Shown here in pieces: positions 26,371-35,228 of a stretch of 60,303 nt of DNA. Source of the DNA: Myxococcota bacterium (GTDB lineage Bacteria > Myxococcota_A > UBA796 > JAFGLY01). Every line of letters begins with the position of its first letter. Position 1 is the first letter of the stretch. The stretch lies in NCBI GenBank assembly GCA_024276675.1, contig JAJRWT010000085.1, forward strand, positions 1 to 60,303, read 5' to 3'. The position numbers and the translations under genes were made by a program. Below the pieces are notes generated by a model, which did no database searches, was not told the origin of the DNA, and saw only the letters and a program-made list of their open reading frames with translations.

Positions 26371-27825
26371 ATGTACCTGCCCACAATCTCCATGTTACTG
26401 GCGGCATCGCTCATCTCCTGCCAGCCCGAAGGCAAAGACACCCAGAGTCCAGATGATTCCGCCCTGGGCCAGAATGACCTGGGTACGGTCCAGGTGGTGA
26501 TGGGGCCTGAAATACCCACCGTCGCCCACCTGTCCTGGAACATCTCGCAAGTGCAGACCACCGCGGATATCGCGGCCCAGGTCTCCTACTGGAACAGCTT
26601 CTCCGATACTCGCACAATCAGCGCCCAGGTCTCCGACAACGGAGACGGAACCGCCTCCTGCACGGCCACCCTGCTGGGCCTGTCGGCCTCGTCCACCTAC
26701 GACTTCCAGGTGGAAGTGACCGAGGCCGGGGTCCAACTGGGAACCGCGACAGGTACGCTGAGCACCGACCCACCGCCCCAGGAACTGCCCGGCATCTACG
26801 TCGAGGAGTTCCAACCCGGTTCCTGGCAGGACGGCTACCTCCTCTCCACCTGGGTCACCTGGCCCCCATCTGTTTTCGTCGTCAACCGGCTCGGGAGCTA
26901 TGTCTGGTGGATCGTGGAAGACGACGAAAGCGAAGACACCACCATCAACACCGCCATATTCTCCAACGACGGCAACTCCATCCTGTACGCGCTGTACACC
27001 AGCAACGCGACTTTCGCCGCCTCCGACGACGAAGACACGGCCGACGCGCAGATCGTCCGGATATCGCTGGACGGCAAGGAATCCGAGTCCATCGCGGCCC
27101 CGTACCTCCACCACGACTTCACCGAGCTACCCGATGGAACATTGGCCTGGCTCGCCTACGATTTCCACGAGGAAGGCAACAACGAGTACCTTGGCGATGC
27201 CATCATGGAGCTGGCGCCGGGAGCCGTGGAGCCGACCATGCTCTGGTCAACCTGGAACGTCCCTGAAATAGCGACCACCTGCATCCAGAGGAACATGACC
27301 CCGCACGCCAACTTCCTCGAGTACTCGGCCGAACGAGACGCCTACTACGTTTCGCTGCACAACTTCAACGCCATCATCAAGATCCAACGTTCCACCGCCC
27401 AACTCGACTGGACCCTGGGGGGCCCCCTCTCGGATTTCACCATGTCCGAACAGGACGAGTTCCAGTGGCAGCACGGATTCCAGGTGCTCGAAGATACCAG
27501 CGATATCCTTGTTTTCGACGACCGAGACTTCAGGACGGTCTCGGAAAGCGACGAACCAGTGCTGTCACGGGTCATTGAAATGGAGTTGGACACCACGGAC
27601 ATGACAGCCCAGGCCACCTGGGAGTACATCCCGGATCCCGGGTTCCTGACCATCTGCTTCGGCGACGTGACGCGCTTCGGCTCGGGCAACACGCTGGTGG
27701 ACTTCGGCTGCTCCGGCCAGGTGGACGAGGTAGACCACGACGGAAATCTCCTGTGGAGAGCGACATCCATGGCAGGGGGAGCCATGGGGTACCATGTCTT
27801 CAAGGAAGACCTCTACCAACCGTGA
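26371..27825 (+). CDS. Arylsulfotransferase (ASST)-like lipoprotein, paralogue 1
   Basis: The 484-residue lipoprotein (LLAASLISC at the N-terminus) has an acidic linker, a fibronectin-III-like domain (about 40-135) and a beta-propeller-like ASST domain. Visible conserved His positions are LHHDFTELPDG (247-248), PHANF (312), SLHNFN (330) and WQHGF (368), followed by FGDVTRFGSGNTLVDFGCSG. ASST enzymes transfer sulfate between phenolic compounds in the periplasm; here the substrate is unknown. It is convergent with, and the closest relative of, the next gene. Confidence 0.75.
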   Translation: MYLPTISMLLAASLISCQPEGKDTQSPDDSALGQNDLGTVQVVMGPEIPTVAHLSWNISQVQTTADIAAQVSYWNSFSDTRTISAQVSDNGDGTASCTATLLGLSASSTYDFQVEVTEAGVQLGTATGTLSTDPPPQELPGIYVEEFQPGSWQDGYLLSTWVTWPPSVFVVNRLGSYVWWIVEDDESEDTTINTAIFSNDGNSILYALYTSNATFAASDDEDTADAQIVRISLDGKESESIAAPYLHHDFTELPDGTLAWLAYDFHEEGNNEYLGDAIMELAPGAVEPTMLWSTWNVPEIATTCIQRNMTPHANFLEYSAERDAYYVSLHNFNAIIKIQRSTAQLDWTLGGPLSDFTMSEQDEFQWQHGFQVLEDTSDILVFDDRDFRTVSESDEPVLSRVIEMELDTTDMTAQATWEYIPDPGFLTICFGDVTRFGSGNTLVDFGCSGQVDEVDHDGNLLWRATSMAGGAMGYHVFKEDLYQP

Positions 27826-27871
27826 GACGCCGGCCCTGGCAAGGGTACGCCGTCATGGAGATTCGGCGGGC

Positions 27872-29347
27872 TCAGTACAGGCTACCCCGAAAGTCATGGT
27901 AGCCAAACGCACCGCCCACCAGCGATCTCAGGCGCCAGACGAGTTCGCCATCCGCGGTCACCTCGTCGAGTTGGCCCGAGCAACCGAAATTGACCAGGGT
28001 ATTGCCGTAGGACAGGCGAGTGACATCACCGAAGCAGAACACCAGCACGACTGGATCGGGGGTGTATTCCCAGGTGGAGTTGGCCGTCCAGTCCGTGGTA
28101 TCCAGAGCCAGCTCGATGGCTCGGGAAGTCGTTCCCCCGTCGTCCATGTCGGTGTGGGTGTGGTCGTCGAAAATCAAGATGCTGGATTCGCCGTTCAGCA
28201 GCTCGAAGCCGTGCTGGTCCTTGAAGTTGTCTTCAACCGGCATGCTGAAATAGCTTTCGACTCCTCCGAGTATCCACTCCAGCTCACGGGTACTGCGCTC
28301 CACCTTCACGATACTGTTCACGTTGTGCAGAGACACGTAGTAGGCGTCTTCGTCGGGGTTGTACTCCATGAAGTTCGAGTGGGTCCAGTATATGGAGGTT
28401 TCTCCGCCCGAGTCTTCCAGGGACTCGCTCAGGTCCCAGGTGGACCAGACGTACCTGGTTTCACCCTCTGGGGACCGTTCGACGATGCGATCAAAAGTGA
28501 CGGTGCGGCCGTTTACCTCGTGAAAATCATATGCCAACCAGGCCAATGTTCCATCGGGGAGTTCGGTGAAGCTGTGATGGAGGTCGGGAGCCTCGTACTC
28601 TTCCACCTGGCGGCCATCCATGGAGACGCGGACGATTTTCGACGCCTTGGTGGAGATCTCGTCGATGTCATCAGAGAACAGTCCCGGGTAGAGAGCGTAG
28701 AGAATGGACTCGTTGTCGAGTGCGAAACGGGCGGAGACCAACACCATTTCTTCTGGTTCGTCTTCTTCGATGCGCCACCACACGTACCTGCCTTCTCGAT
28801 CCAGAATGAACACAGAGGGCGGGGACACGGTCCAGGACGACAGCAGGAAACCCTTGCGAAATGAGCCGGTTTTCGAGTACTCCACGGCGAGGGAAAAAAG
28901 ACTCGAGGGAGCCGGTTCCGTAGTGATGGAGCCCTGGTAGCTGTCCAGGAGGACACCGTCCGAATATGCCTCCAACTCGTACTGGTATGTCGTACCCGCT
29001 GCCAGGCCCAGGATGAGAGCAGCACACTGCAAAGTGCCGTCTTCTTGTTCCGTGATGGTGGTATCCAGCGATTCGCGGAACTCGCTGCCGGTCCAGTAGC
29101 TCAGTCGAACCCCGATACTCTCCTTGCCGATGTTGTTCGTGACGATTTCGCAGTTGGCGTGGACCACCGTGGGAATCTCCGGCTCCAGCTCCATGCTCAC
29201 GTTCAGCAGTGAAACTTCCACGGTGGAAGCGGTATCTTCAGCCGATTCATCGTCGGCGGGAATTTCCTCCTTGTGGCAGGCAGCCAACAGCAGTACCGAC
29301 AACGCCAACGAGGCGAGCCCAGAGGCCATGGAGTCGTTCAGTCCCAA
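27872..29347 (-). CDS. ASST-like lipoprotein, paralogue 2
   Basis: About 491 residues, closely similar to paralogue 1: LHHSFTELPDGTLAWLAYDF, THSNF, SLHNVNSI and DQHGF are all retained, as is FGDVTRLSYGNTLVNFGCSG. The N-terminus SLALSVLLLAAC is a classical lipobox. The start is set at TTG 29347 because AAGGAGG lies exactly 5 nt upstream; the longer frame begins in unlikely sequence, and the internal ATG at 29329 has no binding site. The orientation is opposite to paralogues 1 and 3. Confidence 0.75.
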   Translation of the reverse strand: MGLNDSMASGLASLALSVLLLAACHKEEIPADDESAEDTASTVEVSLLNVSMELEPEIPTVVHANCEIVTNNIGKESIGVRLSYWTGSEFRESLDTTITEQEDGTLQCAALILGLAAGTTYQYELEAYSDGVLLDSYQGSITTEPAPSSLFSLAVEYSKTGSFRKGFLLSSWTVSPPSVFILDREGRYVWWRIEEDEPEEMVLVSARFALDNESILYALYPGLFSDDIDEISTKASKIVRVSMDGRQVEEYEAPDLHHSFTELPDGTLAWLAYDFHEVNGRTVTFDRIVERSPEGETRYVWSTWDLSESLEDSGGETSIYWTHSNFMEYNPDEDAYYVSLHNVNSIVKVERSTRELEWILGGVESYFSMPVEDNFKDQHGFELLNGESSILIFDDHTHTDMDDGGTTSRAIELALDTTDWTANSTWEYTPDPVVLVFCFGDVTRLSYGNTLVNFGCSGQLDEVTADGELVWRLRSLVGGAFGYHDFRGSLY

Positions 29348-29618
29348 GAATACCTCCTTCCGACATCGTCCCATCTCTATCGTAGAATCCGCATGAATGC
29401 CCGAATCTGTCTTCGCATGGCAGCAGCGCGCCATGGTGGAGAGGCCTGGGCCGGGACCAGGGGCTCGCGCAGGACAACCCGGCGGCCCAACCTCCCAGGG
29501 CTCGATTCTCCGTCCTGGCGTTTCTTTACAATGCTGTCACCGAGCCCCATAGGCAGTCCCGGTTTCCGCGGCTATCGTCCATGGCAGAGGCACGAGACCA
29601 CCCGACGAGGAGACACCG

Positions 29619-31043
29619 ATGAAAACTGTACGGAAACTTGGAATAATCTGCTGGGTGATGGCGCTGGCCTGCGATTCGGGCGACTCGTCGAAGGACACGG
29701 GCCCGGGAAAGGACAGCGCTGACTCCGCCGCCGGGGACACGAACATGCCCGATACCGGGTCCGGCGGCCTGGACGAAGCCAGGGTCAGTGGCGTTTCGGC
29801 CCGCCTGCACCCGGACTTCGGCTCGCTGGTCTATGTCTCATGGGAGCAGCTCGCCCAGGCGACGGGCCACGTCGAATACCGCTTCGACGACGAAGATTGG
29901 CTGCAAAGCCCCAGCAGGGCGCTGGAGGTGGGCAGCCAGGAACAGCTATTGCTCGGCATACCATATGATCGGGATGTCAGTTACCGAGTGGTGAATGACT
30001 TCGGTGACGGAGAGCTGGCCTCCGATGTATTCGACATCCAGACCGATCCACCGCCGGACGGTGTTCCGCTGGCCACGCTCCTCTCCGCCGATCCCAAGCT
30101 CTGGGAACCCACGCTGGAGTACCTGGTCACCTGCCTGGTGAAATGGGGCGGCGGGATCACCGCCTACAGTATCATCGTGGACCGCCAGGGCCGCCTCCTC
30201 TGGGCCCTGGAGGCCCCCTCCGGCTTCGTCACCATGTACGTCCGGCCATCATACGATGGCACTGCGATCCTGGTGGACCACAACTCGTTCTGGGGCAGCT
30301 TCGACGGCGGCGACACCTCCCAGGTGCTTCGCATGAAGCTGGACGGCACGGTGCTGGCCACCTACGACACCCCCGGTCTGCACCATTCCTTCACGGAGCT
30401 GGCGGACGGCTCCCTGGTCTGGGGAGCATCGGACAGGCAGGATGAAAGACTGGATCAAATAGACCCGGACGGAAGCGTCCACACCATCTGGTCCTGCCAG
30501 GATTTCTACGACTCGCAGGGGATCTCCGGCGAATGCGGTTCCAACACCGTCTTCTGGGACGAAGATGCCGACACCTTCCTGTTCTCATTCTACTCCACCG
30601 ACTCCATCATCGAAATCGACCACGCCACCGGGAACACCCTGCGCTGGTTCGGGCAGTTGGATCGAGCATGGCAATTCCAACCCGACGATTCGGCGTTCTG
30701 GTGGCAACACGGCTGTAGCTACACCGGCACGGGAACCCTGCTGGTCTCCACCCACAAAAGCGAGCACAGCGACGTAGGCGTGGTGCGTGAATATACACTG
30801 GATTCCGACACCCAGACCTTGCTGGAGACCTGGAACTTCGGCCTGGAGGACGAAATACTGGCCCACGAAATGGGCGAGGCCCACCGTCTTGCCGGAGGCA
30901 ACACCCTGCACAACTACGGCTCCACGCCTCGTGTGCGCGAAGCCACCCCGGAGGGCGAAGTTGTCTGGGACCTGGAATGGGGCAACGGCTTCTACATCGG
31001 CCGCTCGACCCCGGTTGAGGATCTCTACTCGATGGCACCATAG
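29619..31043 (+). CDS. ASST-like lipoprotein, paralogue 3 (altered His motifs)
   Basis: This 474-residue protein has a lipobox-like start (ICWVMALAC) followed by ~30 residues rich in Asp, Ser, Thr and Gly. It has a shorter beta domain, then the ASST-type core: LHHSFTELADGSL and WQHGC are kept. The H-x-N motif of its relatives is replaced by GSN (ECGSNTVFW), and SLHN is replaced by SFYS. It may bind or process a different substrate or be inactive as a sulfotransferase. It is divergent from paralogue 2 (271-nt gap) and convergent with paralogue 4. Confidence 0.7.
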   Translation: MKTVRKLGIICWVMALACDSGDSSKDTGPGKDSADSAAGDTNMPDTGSGGLDEARVSGVSARLHPDFGSLVYVSWEQLAQATGHVEYRFDDEDWLQSPSRALEVGSQEQLLLGIPYDRDVSYRVVNDFGDGELASDVFDIQTDPPPDGVPLATLLSADPKLWEPTLEYLVTCLVKWGGGITAYSIIVDRQGRLLWALEAPSGFVTMYVRPSYDGTAILVDHNSFWGSFDGGDTSQVLRMKLDGTVLATYDTPGLHHSFTELADGSLVWGASDRQDERLDQIDPDGSVHTIWSCQDFYDSQGISGECGSNTVFWDEDADTFLFSFYSTDSIIEIDHATGNTLRWFGQLDRAWQFQPDDSAFWWQHGCSYTGTGTLLVSTHKSEHSDVGVVREYTLDSDTQTLLETWNFGLEDEILAHEMGEAHRLAGGNTLHNYGSTPRVREATPEGEVVWDLEWGNGFYIGRSTPVEDLYSMAP

Positions 31044-31073
31044 GGTGGCAGCTCGCCCCCCTGTCTCCGCGAC

Positions 31074-31100
31074 GACCGGGCTCATGGCCTGCCCCCGGTC
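31074..31100. terminator. Hairpin between convergent ASST genes 3 and 4
   Basis: GACCGGG (31074-31080) pairs with CCCGGTC (31094-31100) across a 13-nt loop, 31 nt after one stop codon and 28 nt before the other. It could act as a two-way terminator. No U-tract is present. Confidence 0.3.
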
Positions 31101-31127
31101 CTGACACGAATCAAGGCATAGAGGACC

Positions 31128-32495
31128 CTACTGCCCGCTGTAGAAGTCGTTGAACATGTGGACCTGCACGAAACCCGCTCCCACCCCGGCTTCCAACTCC
31201 CACACCACTTCGCCCTCGGGTGTGACTTCGCGTACCAGGCCAGCCGTACCCCAACCGATCATCGTGTTGCCGTTGGCCAGTCGGCGGGCCTGGCCCTGAG
31301 CCACCGCCAGGATTCCCTCGCCACGACCGTAGGACCAGGTTTCTTCCATGGTGCCACCGGAGATGGAGTACTCGGTCCCGCGGGTTTCGCTGTCCTCCGT
31401 GGCCACCATGAGCAAGGTGCCTTCGTCGGTCCAGCTCGGATCGTGCTGAAACTCGAAGGCCGACGTTCCGTCTGCAACCTGCACATCGCCGTACTGGCCC
31501 CATGAATCCAGGACCGTGCCGGACCTGTCTATCTGGAGCACGGTGTTCACGTACCCCAACGACACCATGTAGGTATCCGAGTCGGCGTAGTACTCCAGCA
31601 TGTTGCCGTGGGTCCAGTCGAAACCGATGTCGTAGACCGAAGGCTCCCAGTTGTCGTGCTTCTCGGGTTCCATCCAGTCCCAGGTGCTGAAGATGAGGGC
31701 GGTGCTCCCGTCGGGCGCCAGCTCGTACACGGCGTCGCCCACCACCGGCACCTCGGCGCCCTCGTCGGGGTCGTACCAGGAGCGGACATCGGCGGTCAGG
31801 TAGCCGATGGTACCGTCGGGCAGCTCCGTGAAGGCGTGGTGGTGCATGTCCAGGTAGGTGTCGGAGATTGGATCAGCCTCGATGCTGACCCGGAACAGGG
31901 CTCCGGCTCCAAGCTCCAGGTCCGTGGAGAAGGTGTTGTAGAAGAGGTCGTTGCCATCCAGGGCGAAATAGACCTCGGAAAACAGGCGATAACCGTCCTC
32001 GAAGGGGGATTCCAGCAGGTAGTACCAGAGCCAGTTCCCTTCACGATCCACGGCGAAGATGGCCTTCTGTATGCCCTCCAGTACTCCCAGCAGGTAGGGC
32101 TCGGAGGAGATGGCGGCCTGATCCAGGACGTTGACGGAAATATCCGGCAGGCTGGCGGGGACGTTATCGGTGGCTATGTCTCCGATGCTCTGCAGTTCGA
32201 CGCCGTTCACCTCGGTAATGGCCTTGAAGTACACCTGGTTCAGGGGAGGGAGCCCCAACAGAAGCACGCGGTGCTCGGTGCTCTCTTCAGCGGAGACTGG
32301 AGTGCTCATACCGTAGTCATCGTCCAGCCCGTATTCCACCCGGGAGAGCCCCGGATCGTCGGTGGTCCAGTTCAGTACCACCACGTTGGCCAGGTTGGGA
32401 TGGATGGAGACCTCGACGGTAAAATCGTCGCCGGAGCAGGCGATGGCGGAGAAGATGGCCGGGACAAGAATCCAGTGAGTCGATGGCGAGGTCAT
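31128..32495 (-). CDS. ASST-like lipoprotein, paralogue 4
   Basis: The product (~455 residues) begins MTSPSTHWILVPAIFSAIAC, a lipoprotein signal. ATG 32495 has AGGGA about 9 nt upstream, so the longer frame is discarded. The ASST core keeps MHHHAFTELPDGTIGYL, WTHGNM and FQHDPSW, but has SLGYVN where paralogues 1 and 2 have SLHN. It shares the C-terminal GNTMIGWGTAGLVREVTPEG block with paralogue 3 rather than with 1 and 2, so 3 and 4 form a second pair. Gene 32764 diverges from it. Confidence 0.7.
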   Translation of the reverse strand: MTSPSTHWILVPAIFSAIACSGDDFTVEVSIHPNLANVVVLNWTTDDPGLSRVEYGLDDDYGMSTPVSAEESTEHRVLLLGLPPLNQVYFKAITEVNGVELQSIGDIATDNVPASLPDISVNVLDQAAISSEPYLLGVLEGIQKAIFAVDREGNWLWYYLLESPFEDGYRLFSEVYFALDGNDLFYNTFSTDLELGAGALFRVSIEADPISDTYLDMHHHAFTELPDGTIGYLTADVRSWYDPDEGAEVPVVGDAVYELAPDGSTALIFSTWDWMEPEKHDNWEPSVYDIGFDWTHGNMLEYYADSDTYMVSLGYVNTVLQIDRSGTVLDSWGQYGDVQVADGTSAFEFQHDPSWTDEGTLLMVATEDSETRGTEYSISGGTMEETWSYGRGEGILAVAQGQARRLANGNTMIGWGTAGLVREVTPEGEVVWELEAGVGAGFVQVHMFNDFYSGQ

Positions 32496-32763
32496 TGATA
32501 CGATTCCCTGTACCTGGTTCTGGATGGCGCGGAAGCTCGAGAGGGCTCCGGGCTGGCCGGTTTTCCATCCAATGGCGAGCCCTGGGAGGGAGCATACTGT
32601 TTCACGGGGCATGTTTCCCGCTCCAGGGAGCACCGTCAAGCAATACAGCCGCAATCGGTGCTCTCGGCCCGTGTAAACCCCGAGTCATGTGGCCGGCATC
32701 GTCGAGACAGGCACGACCTGCTAAATGGAAAACGGGTATACAGGAAACCAACAGGAGTTGAAC

Positions 32764-34056
32764 ATGCGCATCATCTGGGTATCACCCCACTGCTGGCCCG
32801 ACTATGTCCTTCGCGAAAACGGCCTGGGCGTCAAGTCCCAGGGCGGCCAGACCGTTGTCATGTACGAGGCCACCCTGGCACTGGCCCGCGCCTACCCCGA
32901 TCTTCAAATAGACATCTACGCCCGCCTGGAAGACGGCGAACCCCCGGTCAACCACATCCACCCCAGGGTCAGGATCATACGCCTGCCGCTGGGCCCCACC
33001 GACACCTACCTGCCCAAGGAGCGCTTCTGGGGCGAGCCCATCCAGGGTTTCGTGCGCGAAATCATCCGCCATGCCTCGGAAAACAATCTCCGCTACGACC
33101 TGGTCCACGGCCACTACGCCGACGGCTGGTACGTGGCACACCATCTCCACCTGGAATGGGGCCTGCCCTACCTCTGTTCCACCCACAGCCTTGGGATCCG
33201 CAAGCGTGACAACTCCTTGCGCATGGGAGAAGGCAGCGCCCAGGAGTTGGACCTCAAGTACAGTTTCACCCAGCGCATCGCCAACGAGCAGGCCGCCCTG
33301 GACGCCGCCCATCGCATCTGCCCCCTCACCCGGGAAGAGGGAGCATACATGGTGCGGAAGTACAACGTGGATCCCGCGAAGATCCGCGTCACCAACAACG
33401 GTGTCGTCGTGGCCGACTTCCATCCCCCGGTTCCTCGGGACGTCGCCGCGTTGCGAAAGGAGCTGGACCTGGGCCCGGAACACCTGGTCATACTCCTGGT
33501 GGCCCGCGTGGACCCGCGAAAGGGCCAGCGGGAACTCATCGAGGCAGCCCCCATGGTCATACAAGGGGTGCGAGAGGCCACGGGCAAGACCGTCAAGATC
33601 CTGTTCGTGGCATGGGTGGACTCCCCCCTGGCCCATTCCCTGGAGCAAAGAGCGGATGAACTGGGCATCCGAGACCACATCATCTTCCATCCGCCGGTGC
33701 TCAACAAGGACATCAAGCGCTTCTACTGGGCCGCCGACGTATACTCCCTCTCCTCCAGCTATGACATATTTCCAATAGTCATGCTGGAAACCATGGCGGC
33801 GGGCCTGCCCATAGTCGCCACCCGGAACGGCGGTCCCAGCGAGATCATCGAGTCGGGTAAGGACGGCTACCTGGTGGAACCTACCAACCCTTCCGAGCTG
33901 GCCCAGGCCCTGGTGCGAGTGCTGTCCAGCGAAGACGAGCGCGAGCGCCTTTCACGAGCGGCCCACCGAAAGGTGGTGGCACGATATACCTGGGACAAGT
34001 TGGCACTTCACACCATGGGTATCTACCGGGAGCTGCTCGGGGAGCAGGGCCGCTGA
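32764..34056 (+). CDS. GT4-family glycosyltransferase (sucrose-phosphate-synthase-like)
   Basis: The 430-residue protein has a GT-B fold. The N-terminal half contains GVKSQGGQTVVMYE and DLVHGHYADGWYVA; the C-terminal half contains VARVDPRKGQRELIEA and FPIVMLETMAAGLPIVAT, the E-x7-E-type nucleotide-sugar site of GT4 enzymes. The N-terminal Gly-rich motif and HGHYADG resemble sucrose synthase or sucrose-phosphate synthase relatives. The start is ATG 32764 with CAGGAG 6 nt upstream. It is followed at 34 nt by a P-loop kinase-like gene, probably one operon. Confidence 0.8.
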   Translation: MRIIWVSPHCWPDYVLRENGLGVKSQGGQTVVMYEATLALARAYPDLQIDIYARLEDGEPPVNHIHPRVRIIRLPLGPTDTYLPKERFWGEPIQGFVREIIRHASENNLRYDLVHGHYADGWYVAHHLHLEWGLPYLCSTHSLGIRKRDNSLRMGEGSAQELDLKYSFTQRIANEQAALDAAHRICPLTREEGAYMVRKYNVDPAKIRVTNNGVVVADFHPPVPRDVAALRKELDLGPEHLVILLVARVDPRKGQRELIEAAPMVIQGVREATGKTVKILFVAWVDSPLAHSLEQRADELGIRDHIIFHPPVLNKDIKRFYWAADVYSLSSSYDIFPIVMLETMAAGLPIVATRNGGPSEIIESGKDGYLVEPTNPSELAQALVRVLSSEDERERLSRAAHRKVVARYTWDKLALHTMGIYRELLGEQGR

Positions 34057-34090
34057 TCAACCTTTCACGCAATCGAGCAGGAGCAGGCAA

Positions 34091-34750
34091 ATGGAAGGCG
34101 ACAAGCTGATAATCAAGGAAGAACACGGTAGGGTGGCCCGCATGGTGGCGGACGCCATCGAACCCGCCATCCGAAAAACCACCAGGTACACCGTCTCGGT
34201 GGGGGGCGAATCTGGAGCGGGCAAGTCGGAGATCGCCAGCGAGTTGGCCCGCACGCTCCGCCAGCGCGGTATTCCCACGGGCATCCTCCAGATGGACGAC
34301 TACTTCATCTTTCCCTCGCGCACCTGCCACGAGATGCGCACACGCAACGTGGAGCAGGTGGGCATGTACGAGGCCAAGCTGGACTTCCTGGAGTGCAACC
34401 TGCGCTCCTTCAAGAGGGGCGATCCCGATATCTACAAGCCCCTGTCCATCTACCAGGAAAACCGCCTCACCACCGAAGTCATGGACCTGACGGGCCTGCA
34501 TGTGCTCATCGCCGAGGGCACCTACACCACCACCCTGGACTTCGTGGACTGCCACGTGTTCATCGACCGCGACTACCGCGACACCAGGAAGGACCGCGAA
34601 ACCAGGGCACGAGACATCCTGGACAGCCTCATGGCCGACATCCTGGAGCGGGATCACCGGATCATCAGCGCCCAGCGCAACCTGGCCCAGGTGATCATCA
34701 ACCGGGATTTCTCTGGAATCCAGATCGTTGGTGACGTCACGGCGCGTTGA
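34091..34750 (+). CDS. Uridine-kinase-like P-loop protein
   Basis: The 219-residue protein has a Walker A motif GGESGAGKSE (about 38-47), a following LQMDDYFIFPS segment like the substrate-binding region of uridine kinases or phosphoribulokinases, and LIAEGTYTTTLDFVDCHVFI as the Walker B-region strand. It likely phosphorylates a nucleoside or sugar substrate; the exact one is not readable. It is co-directional with and just downstream of the GT4 gene, which suggests a joint sugar pathway. Confidence 0.72.
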   Translation: MEGDKLIIKEEHGRVARMVADAIEPAIRKTTRYTVSVGGESGAGKSEIASELARTLRQRGIPTGILQMDDYFIFPSRTCHEMRTRNVEQVGMYEAKLDFLECNLRSFKRGDPDIYKPLSIYQENRLTTEVMDLTGLHVLIAEGTYTTTLDFVDCHVFIDRDYRDTRKDRETRARDILDSLMADILERDHRIISAQRNLAQVIINRDFSGIQIVGDVTAR

Positions 34751-34816
34751 CATTTCCAGGCACAGCCGGGCGTCTTTAACCTCGCCCCTCCGCCCCCAAG
34801 AGAACGGAGATCTCCC

Positions 34817-35020
34817 ATGAAGTGCAAATCCGAAACCAACTCCGCCTCCTGCACCTGCACCTACCCGGGCTGCCCACGCCACGGCATATGCTGCGACTGC
34901 CTCCGCTACCACAAGGCCATGCGCCAACTGCCGGGCTGTTTCTTTCCGCCAGGGGTGGAGCGCACCTGGGAACGCAGCTACGAGGCCTTCGCCAAGCTGG
35001 TAGAGGCGGGTGAGGTGTAG
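34817..35020 (+). CDS. DUF6485 Cys-rich small protein
   Basis: A 67-residue protein with seven Cys, six of them in CTCTYPGCPRHGICCDCLRY, followed by LPGCFFPPGVE. This pattern matches the DUF6485 family of small putative metal-binding proteins of unknown function. It lies 66 nt after the P-loop kinase gene, in the same direction. AACGGAGA about 10 nt upstream can serve as ribosome binding site. Confidence 0.75.
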   Translation: MKCKSETNSASCTCTYPGCPRHGICCDCLRYHKAMRQLPGCFFPPGVERTWERSYEAFAKLVEAGEV

Positions 35021-35069
35021 CATCACAGACACGACGACAAGGCCGTGCAACACCTCATGATGCTCCCAT

Positions 35070-35082
35070 GCCCCGCGGGGGC
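35070..35082 (+). terminator. Short GC-rich hairpin after the DUF6485 gene
   Basis: GCCCC-GCG-GGGGC is followed by GTTTCTC, 50 nt after the stop of the DUF6485 gene. The stem is short and the T-run weak, so this is only a candidate terminator for the three-gene set. Confidence 0.3.
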
Positions 35083-35228
35083 GTTTCTCGTGGCTGTCGT
35101 TCTCCGCTTACCCACCAACCTTCCCCACGCTCACCGTCCACCATCGACGACGACTCCGTACAGCGGTCCACGACAGGCCAGCGTGGACCGGATGACATTG
35201 GCGGCCATCCCCCAACCAGGAAAATAGC

